The notes below the pieces were generated by a model that saw only the letters and a list, made by a program, of their open reading frames with translations, searched no databases and had not been told where the DNA came from. A DNA stretch of 64,000 nt from Adiantum capillus-veneris. Taxonomy: Eukaryota; Streptophyta; Polypodiopsida; Polypodiales; Pteridaceae. Location of the stretch: positions 79,472,338-79,536,337 of the forward strand of contig CM043953.1 of NCBI GenBank assembly GCA_014529385.2, written 5' to 3'. The first letter of the stretch is position 1, and each line of letters starts with the position of its first letter. Below are positions 56,560 through 64,000 of this stretch, piece by piece. Position numbers and translations under genes: made by a program.

Positions 56560-57689
56560 TGACCAAAATTTATACAAAGTGCACGTCATTGTGATGGGTC
56601 TCCAATCATCTAATGTAGAAGGGTAAAGCTTCTTAGCTATAAGCTTGATTGTTCCGTGCTTAAGGGAAAGATCCATGTGTTGATGCTTTCATACGTGGTT
56701 AATGAGAGAGTTTGTAAGATCTTTGAAAGAATCCCAAAAAGCTAGCAAGAGGGGGGGGGGGGCCGAAGAGAGTGGCTATGGCTTTTTTTCAATTTTTTTT
56801 CATATTACTAAGCTCCCCTTTTGGGGTTGGTTCTCGCGGCCAGGTTCCAAAAGCCGGCAATCATCATCATTAAAATTTGATGGCCCATTTACATATAAAC
56901 ATGGTATTTTTAGAGAATAGTGAGGATGCACATATGATTGAGTAAAGTCTACACAATTGAGATCTTTGTTTCTCTCGCTAATCCTCCTTTACAATTTGTG
57001 AGGTTGAGATGACGTTGTTCGGTTAAGACAAATACGCACGAGCAAAAGAATGTAACTTTAGCCGCATAGACATGGGGCCTTTGGTTGAGTGAATTTTGAG
57101 GGAAATTGGGCCAAAATACACACATACAAAGAATTTTACACTTTTAGACACCACAAACACCATGATTAAAGCTTATACAACTTTTACACTACAAGTTTTT
57201 TCCCTGTTTCTCTCGTTCCCTCTTGAGCCAAGATACACATCGACAACTCCCTACAACATCGTGATTCATATACATCAAGCTTATGCAACTTTTACACTAG
57301 AAGCTTTCTCCCTCAGTAAGTCTATTGAGACATTACGGGTCTATTTGTACTTTCATTAATTAATTTCCAAGCTTGATTCATATTGGAATCATGAATTCAA
57401 AAGCAAAAGCCATCCTCCATGTCACAGACATGTAGCCCCCTTTGGACCATGGAATCTGTAATCGCCATTCACCATGGAGGCTCCCCTACATCGCGATGGC
57501 GGTTGCCTTCTCCCCTCGTTGACTGTGGCCCAAGCCCAGAGCAAACCGGACGGCCAACCCCACCACCCCTCCCCGCTCCTTGCTCCTCCCAACTCAGTCG
57601 CCTTTGCATCCAATGATTCTCGGCTCTCTTGCCTCTCAGATGAAGATGGCAGCGCTGCCCCTACCTCAGTGTTCACGATCAGAAACGCC

Positions 57690-57690
<1 letters not shown>
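56560..57690. other. Non-coding stretch
   Basis: Short frames only, and a 12-base G run near 56752. Nothing recognisable. Confidence 0.4.

Positions 57691-57692
<2 letters not shown>

Positions 57693-57740
<48 letters not shown>
57693..57740. repeat. (CT)n microsatellite
   Basis: About 48 bp of CT. Frames through it are repeat artefacts. Confidence 0.95.
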
Positions 57741-57743
<3 letters not shown>

Positions 57744-57744
57744 T

Positions 57745-60030
57745 TCCGTTCTTGCTCACATGCCGCTCTACAAATCACCTCCTGCGCATATGTGGCTTGG
57801 CCTTGCCCCCTCATATAGAAAACACCATTGCTAGGGACTGCATCTCTACTCCCTTGGCTCAGACACACTATATCCAAACCGTCATGACACGCACAAAGTC
57901 ATCTTTCATCGTGACACATGGGATCTCTCTGTCCCTTTCTATCCCTCTCGCCCTTTTGGACACATGGCAGCCCTCTCTCTCTCCCTCCCCATGTGTTGCC
58001 TCTGTCTTTTTCGACCTCAAACCCACCACAACATCTCACTAGATTCCTATCAAAAGAAATGCAAAAAAGATTGTAGGGGCATATACTCCCTCTTCCTCTC
58101 GTTCTCTCTTCCTCAATCCCCTACTTTGAGTTTGCATGTAGCCTAATTTCCATGTTCTAAGTTATACCTTATGAATCTTCCCTTCCAAATGCCTTCTCTA
58201 ATTCTAAGTTCTCTAACTCTCTATCCCTTATTCTCAATATGCTCACCCTTTATCTGTACTCTATATTTTTCCCTCTTCTCTCAATTTTCCTTCCTAATTA
58301 AACTTTGACTGTTTTCTATTGGCTTCAAAGCACACATGAATGCTCTTTATTGGCTTGAAGCTCACTTGAATGCCCTCACCCTCACTGAATGCCTTCCATT
58401 GTATCTTCCTTACCGAATGTCCCTTCCGTCCTACAATTAACTACTCCATGTTTCAACAACTAAACCCCATTACAACTAGCTTAGAAACCCCATATTTATA
58501 GATCCTACCCTACCTAATCCTAGCTTATTACCCCCACATAGTCTGCATTGAAAAAACATCATGTGGGAGACATCCGAAACAATGACATGGAAGCTGCCTT
58601 CTTGACCCTCACCAAGCATGTTGCTTTGGTGCAAAACTCAACACCTTGGATCCTTGATGCATTCTTGATTTTGTAGCAAACCTCAACACCTTGGATCCTG
58701 GATGCCCCCAATTGTACCTAGCTAGGTATGTGGTGCCTCCCGAGCAGAAGCTCATGATGTTATCCATTGTATGAAAAGAAGCTCATGATGTTATGCATTG
58801 TATGAAAAAACACTGAAAAAGACTCCATTTTCCTACATGAGATAATTTCTAAATCTTCTTGTGACCCACACCAAACAAACTACTTCTTCGTGATGAATTT
58901 TTTATTCAATAGTGTGACTTCGGTGCACTACAAGGGAAGCTCCAAAAAGCATCTCACATCATCTTGCTTGCCACCATCATTGCATTGTTGAGCTTTTAAC
59001 CTCACATGTATAAATTGCCTCCACATTATAAATTTGGGTGCTCAATTAGTTGGTGCCCAAGCCCAAAGACCCTCAAAATTTGTAACGCCCACAATTTGAT
59101 CCGAATTGTCAAAACTGCTTAAAATAATGGATAACCATTGTGTCCAGAAGCCTTCATGCCCGCTTCCTTTTTGATACTCAAAGTTCAAGTGCCTTATTGA
59201 CCAAGTGCCCACAAAACCTTTATTTCAAGCACACAGAATCCCCTTTAAGCCAATCCTCGACGAAAAATTTCCAAATTTAGCTATTGTCTTGCAAAAATTA
59301 AGCAGAATATTTTCATTTTAATCTTCTTTCAATAGGTTGTCTTGAATTTCTAACCAACTCAACACTGAGATGTGACACACCTTCTCCAAACACTCGCCCT
59401 TTTTCTTTCTTTTTGGCCTGCTAAAGCATTGGCCTTAGTGTTGGGATCGTTTAGGCGTCCTAGTTCTTATGGCGTCCACGTGGAGGTTGGAGGCGTGCGA
59501 GGATTTGCAGAGCCTTAAAGGCTGTAAGGCAAGGCATGCGGAGCAGTCTACGACAGCGATGCTACGATGGGGCGCCAGTGGCCACCCGCCTTCTCTCACT
59601 GTATGTACATGCAGAGCAGGAGAGCCTTAAAGGCAGTCTTCGACTCTACTGTACTAGGCGAAGCGCGCAAGGGCTGCCAGCCTACCACCCGCCTTCTCTC
59701 ACTACATGCGCATGCGGAGCAGCAGAGCCTTAAAGGCAATCTACTAGGCGAAGGCTCGGCAATCGATGGAGCATTGGAGAGCGACTGGAAAAACTTTGTG
59801 CATTTCATTTGTTTAAGCCCTTTGATCGAGAGACTATGTCTCATCATCACTAAGATTCCCAATGTAGAAAATAGTGAGTCGTCCCCACCACGAGTAATTG
59901 CTTAACAATGCACGTGCGTGTTGTGGCTGTGAGGTTGAATGGGTAAAATTGTCATGTGATGAATTACCCCCCTTTGTGCAGGGCCTCCTTATTACCATGT
60001 CGTTTTCGATTTTGAAAGCCCTGTCAACCT
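57745..60030. other. Non-coding stretch with short direct repeats
   Basis: No gene is supportable. A 34-bp tandem repeat (AGAAGCTCATGATGTTATSCA) lies near 58743-58806. A GAGCCTTAAAGGC module with shared flanks (CACCCGCCTTCTCTCACT) recurs near 59510, 59622 and 59724. Confidence 0.5.
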
Positions 60031-60229
60031 CAAAAGAGAGAGAGAGAGAGAGAGAGAGAGTCTTTTAAAATGCACTTCTAGCCTATTTAAGGCTTAGAGC
60101 TTTGAGGACTCTTTGTGTCGGTGGCTTATGGTGAATAGAGAACTGAAAGTGAAATCGTGGCCATCGTTTCCAATATTAAAGAATAACAAGTATGATCTCC
60201 TCTCTTTCGATTTAATAACATGCCAACAG

Positions 60230-61400
60230 CGTCTCAGAAAAATGTGCCTCACCTTAATATCGTGCCGTGTTCAATTTCCAAAATGCCGGTTGAGCGGAAG
60301 GTGAAAAGGAGAAACTCCGCCCCAAAATAGAGAAAAATACTATAAAAAACTAAAAAAGTAACCTAATTTTCTAAATTTTGCTCTTGGCAAAAATAAGGAA
60401 AGGTATTTTGTATGTTTGGGAAAATGTTTTTTCTCGAATATTGGATGGTGTTTTCGATTTTGAAAATGATGTCAACCTCTACAATTTCCAAAATGTCGAT
60501 TAAGCGCAAGGGGAAAAGGAGAAATCCCGCCCCAAAATAGAGAAACATAGTGTAAAAACCTAAAAAAGTAAGCTAATTTTCTAAATTTTCCTCTTGGCAA
60601 AAATTAGGAAAGGCATTTTGCATCTTTGCGAAAATGTTTTCCCCCGAACATTGCATGCCGTTTTCGATTTTGAAAATGTTGTGAATCTCAAAAGGAGGAA
60701 AGTGTTTAGTTGTAGGCAGTGTTACGGAAAACTGTTCAAAAATGTTGTCAACCTCAAAAGAGAGAAAAAAAGTGTAAAAACGCAAAAAAAAAGACCTAAT
60801 TTTTCAAAATTTTCTCTCAAAAAAGTTTGTCAGGGAGAAATGTATCTTGACCTAATACCATATCGTATTCAATTTTGAAAATACTCTCAACCCTATAAAA
60901 GAGAAAGATAGTTTAAAAACCCATCAAAAAATTAGCTTAGTCTTTAAAATTTCTCGACATTTTTGACGTTCAAAATGGCATGGTGTTAACCCGAGGCACA
61001 TTTTCCCCGAATATTGCTCGGCAATCTTGAGGCTATGACACGAACATATTTCAAGAGGAAACTTCAAAAAATTAGGCTATTTTTTTAAATTTGTACACTA
61101 TTTTTGTCTATTTTGGGGCGACATTTCTCCTTTTTCCATGCCCTCAATCTGCACTTTCAAAATTGAAAACGGCACGCTATTAAGACGAGACACATTTTCC
61201 TCGGACACTAGAGAGGAATTTTAAAAAAATAGGCTACTTTACAAAATTTCAACACTATTTTTTGTCTATTCTAGGGCAAGTTTCTCCTTTTTCCCAAATA
61301 CTATCGTGCCCTCGAGCGGCATTTTTTACATTGAAACTGGCACACTATTAAGACGACACACAATTTACAACGAGCACTGTTTTTCGGAATATCCTTTTTC
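60230..61400. repeat. Head-to-head array of about 200-bp repeats
   Basis: Four forward copies carry the CAATTTTGAAAATG / CGATTTTGAAAATG anchor near 60271, 60455, 60664 and 60871. Three inverted copies (TTCAAAATTGAAAACGGCAC-type) lie near 60970, 61157 and 61330. Forward copies share CGCCCCAAAATAGAGAAA; inverted copies share its complement, TCTATTTTGGGGCGA. The axis lies near 60920. No coding. Confidence 0.85.
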
Positions 61401-61724
61401 CACCAAGTGCTCAGGAAAAATCATTTTCTCGAGCATGTAAACTTCTCTTGCTGAGTTTGTCAAGAGAAAATTTTAGGCTCATTCGTTCACTATTTCTATG
61501 GTGTTCAACACATGAACATGGTGGGAACCCTAAACCATCAATACACACTTGTGCCCTAGTTCATTAATCCCTTTGAATTTGATGTCACCTGTTGCATGTG
61601 TCTAAATGTGTCAAATCCACTTATGTGTCAAATCCATTTGATAGATGTGATAGTAGCTTAGCTTTAAGACATAGTGAACGGTTAAGACATAGTGAACGGT
61701 TGAGAAAGGCAAGGGAGCTTGTTG

Positions 61725-61732
61725 TATATAAG
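61725..61732 (+). promoter_or_regulatory. TATA box of gene C
   Basis: TATATAAG about 195 bp upstream of ATG 61927. A small tandem repeat (AAGACATAGTGAACGGTT x2, 61666-61702) lies just upstream. Confidence 0.5.
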
Positions 61733-61926
61733 TGGTCTTGTTGCTTCAAAAATTAGTTCAAAAACATCCCTCTCCCTTATTGATCCTAAGATGCTTGTGA
61801 CTCTGTGAAGTATTATTTCTATGAACTTATTCATCCTTTAGCTAAAGCATGTTCTTTACCCTTTGCTTCTTTTGAACACATCAAGTAATAATTCTGTGAA
61901 CATTATTTACCATCCTCTCTTAATAT

Positions 61927-64000
61927 GGCTTCCTCTTCTTCGTCACGAAATCCACTCGATGGGACATTACGATGGCTATGATGACAACGTCAAACCCATG
62001 TGCGATGAATCTAGTGATGTTCACTCGATGGAGTTTGAAAACGGTGACTCAATAGCTTGCTAACTTATAGAAAATGATTGATATATGCATGGCAATAATG
62101 TGATTTTCCTTTTTGTTTTTATAGAATTACACAAGATAGTGCACCGTGATACAGCTGTATCTTTTTTGGGACCCGATAGTGCCGTCGTCCTTGATTGTGT
62201 GTCTCCACTCCGCACAAGGAGTGCTTCGAGCCTACCTAAGGTTGATGTTTCTTCTTCTCTTGGTGTTGGGCCCAAATCCCTCAAGCGTGTGGAACAAAGT
62301 GGTACAATAGCACGTACACTTTCCAAGACGTACGACGCGACAACGGAACTAAGTAAAACTTGCTTGCATCGCATAGATATTCTATTGTTGTGCCGTCGTC
62401 CTTGATTGTGTGTCTCCACTCCGCACAAGGAGTGCTTCGAGCCTACCTAAGGTTGATGTTTCTTCTTCTCTTGGTGTTGGGCCCAAATCCCTCAAGCGTG
62501 TGGAACAAAGTGGTACAATAGCACGTACACTTTCCAAGACGTACGACGCGACAACGGAACTAAGTAAGACTTGCTTGCATCGCATAGATATTCTATTGTT
62601 GTATCCAACCCTTACGAGTTTTGTTTTTTGTTATGGTAGCCAAACCTTTATTGAGGGGACCACTACCTGTAGTTGCAAAAAAAGAGAGCATTGCGGAGGG
62701 TGCCAAACTAGAAGCACATATTGATACTGAGTGTTCTCATGAGAATGTAATTCCCGCTGGTTCATCTTCTCTTGTGCCTTATATTCCCACTAAGATCCCT
62801 CTATTGCGCATTGTTGACATCACTGAAACTTGTCCTCGTTTCATATTCGAGGGGTGCATACTTAACCGTTATGGAACGTACAAACAAAGCTAGAAGTCGC
62901 TAAGTATATGCGTTACCTTAAGGCAGATCTAGTTGATCCACTCAACAATGACACCATCACTTGTGCTGTTAGCGATCAATTTATTGAACAATTCATTGAC
63001 ACCCTTACTATAGGAGACTTTGTCCACATTGAGAATGTAACTGTAAAAAAACAAACTAAGTCAGATGGTTGCACATCTCCTCATGTACTATTTTTCAATG
63101 CTTCCACGGTTGTAGAAAAAACAAAGCCTTTTGAAGTTAGCCTTAGTTTCTACCCAGAGAGCAAAGTGCGTCAATTTTTGGATGAGGCACAGTCCTTGCA
63201 TGCACAAGGCACCCGTACACACTTTGGAACTGTAGCTTTTGTTGTTATACAAGGTCATGCTAGCACTTCAAAAGCTGGTCTTTCCCAAGGTAATCTTGTT
63301 GTTGCAGATGGACCAGCGGCTGAGGACCGTGCCACTGTAAGGCTTTCTTATCTTTGTGCTCCTATAGATTTTCAGCTTTCTAATATTTTTCCTCTCTTGC
63401 CATCACAGCTTAGCTTCGTGAATGAACGTAAAGACGATTACCACGCTATTTTTCGTGCTCTGGAGACCGATGTGCATCCTATGTTTGTTACACGAAACAT
63501 AGGTTCGTTCACAGGTCGAAGAATACACTCTCAGTTTTGGATATTACTATCCTAGCACACGTCAAAAGTCCTCGTCTCAAGCACACCGTTTGGAGGAAGC
63601 ATATAAGGCCCATAATCTTGATGTTGGTCACAATCAAGAAGTAAGTATTGATCTTGCTTTTTCCTTTTTCATCGCAATAACTCAAAAAAGCTCTAACTCG
63701 TCAGGTGCCTATACATAGGTAACTGGCACACTGCACTTTGTGAATGTGAACTCAATTTTGGTGGAACGTTTTTGCGGTCAATGCAAATCTACTAAGATTC
63801 ACCACCAACAAGAGGTGGACTTTTGCTCTATTTGCTCAAAATCTACAACTATTGTTTTGGTGCCCAAACTTGAAGGAAAGATTTTGGCCAACAAAGCTTC
63901 CCCAATTGATGTTTCCTTAGCGGGTGACATAGTCGACAAAGTATTGCACCTTGACAAAAACTTTGTTGACTTATATGATTCTGATGTGCTAGATGCACGT
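61927..64000 (+). pseudogene. Gene C: RPA-like OB-fold/zinc-ribbon protein, multi-exon, runs off the window
   Basis: ATG 61927 (MASSSSSRNP) begins a short first exon. Exon 2 starts after a TTTTTATAG acceptor near 62124 (ELHKIVHRDTAVSFLGPDSA). Exon 3 starts at about 62639 (KPLLRGPLPVVAKKE) and continues with LRIVDITETCPRFIFEGCIL, then YLKADLVDPLNNDTITCAVS and GDFVHIENVTV, reminiscent of an RPA70 OB-fold. After an intron 63641-63718 (GTAAGT ... CATAG) comes VTGTLHFVNVNSILVERFCG with a CxxC-x13-CxxC zinc ribbon (CGQCK ... CSICSK). The likely role is ssDNA binding; RPA-like proteins are known from Helitrons and host replication. Frame changes near 61960, 62896 and 63510 suggest decay or read errors. 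Confidence 0.5.
62180..62601 (+). repeat. 211-bp tandem duplication spanning an exon 2/intron 2 junction of gene C
   Basis: Copies 62180-62390 and 62391-62601 differ at one base by eye: A at 62357 versus G at 62568. That base is position +5 of the splice donor (CTAA|GTAAAA versus CTAA|GTAAGA). 211 is not a multiple of three, so reading through both copies shifts frame and stops near 62405. Confidence 0.95.

Larger units (their letters stand above)
53870..56560 (-). pseudogene. LINE (non-LTR retrotransposon) RT relic, split by an inverted-repeat element
   Basis: The right part encodes RT text: LAKTFDTIGCDSIMLLMLKL, LDCGVTSRLIINWRLTHIIH, SPILFALCTHPLYSFLEK and FSNDTSVFVH. The last two correspond to the SPxLF and FADDT blocks, with the first catalytic Asp changed to Asn. 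The left part (53870-54330) encodes a C-terminal zinc-finger-like block QCPRCKAKKIAKHLLRNCPL followed by VKQWW, typical of plant LINE C-termini. Many stops. The order on the minus strand is continuous apart from the insertion at 54783-56134. Confidence 0.8.

Noticed and set aside
57422-57877. 151-codon minus frame and overlapping plus frames around a CT tract
   Set aside because: Open mainly because of the CT microsatellite and GC-rich flanks; no resemblance to a known protein and no splice signals noted.
1-64000. CRISPR arrays, bacterial operons, rRNA genes
   Set aside because: No spaced identical short repeats of CRISPR type, no Shine-Dalgarno-led gene strings and no rRNA-like sequence were seen. 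tRNA genes could not be excluded by eye.

Overview
The window looks like a repeat-dominated stretch of a large land-plant nuclear genome. The evidence is Ty3 chromovirus-type and tRNA-Asp-primed LTR retrotransposons, a CACTA transposon with plant-type TNP2 and Ptta/En-Spm proteins, a LINE relic, GT-AG introns with TATA boxes, and very long (CT)n, (GA)n, (CA)n and poly-C tracts. The species is not identifiable. I see no bacterial-type operon and no confident single-copy host gene. A non-flowering plant is possible but only a guess.

Layout. 1-11 kb: a decayed DDE-transposase-like gene on the minus strand, split by a complete and very young Ty3 chromovirus (2036-10944, TSD TTGGG, one 1649-residue Gag-Pol with chromodomain). 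11.3-24 kb: an older minus-strand Ty3 element with a tRNA-Asp-type primer site, a 2-kb leader holding five regularly spaced covarying palindromes, and a gag region split by a CACTA transposon (13093-18329). 24-34.9 kb: gene-poor AT-rich DNA with tandem duplications, a direct segmental duplication full of microsatellites, and LTR-like remnants.

34.9-49.6 kb is the most interesting part. A 14.7-kb element has perfect 23-bp terminal inverted repeats starting GGAAAAATATGAACCCC. It carries (i) a transposase-like gene next to its left end, (ii) a divergent histone H3-fold gene with a long N-terminal extension, and (iii) two unrecognised multi-exon genes (B and A) pointing inward from the right end. 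A second 5.4-kb element of the same family, in the opposite orientation (39365-44792), sits inside the H3 gene. In both copies the transposase-like gene lies next to the same end type, so this appears to be a transposon family with cargo genes, not described to my knowledge.

49.6-56.5 kb: a Ty3 relic whose gag abuts integrase (protease, RT and RNase H missing), then a LINE relic split by a 1.35-kb TTAA-flanked inverted-repeat element. 56.5-61.5 kb: non-coding DNA ending in a head-to-head array of about 200-bp repeats. 61.7-64 kb: a multi-exon gene with OB-fold and zinc-ribbon features resembling an RPA-type ssDNA-binding protein. It contains a 211-bp tandem duplication whose two copies differ only at the +5 base of a splice donor. 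Most genes carry frameshifts or stops, so apart from the young Ty3 ORF they are best read as decayed or as affected by homopolymer sequencing errors.
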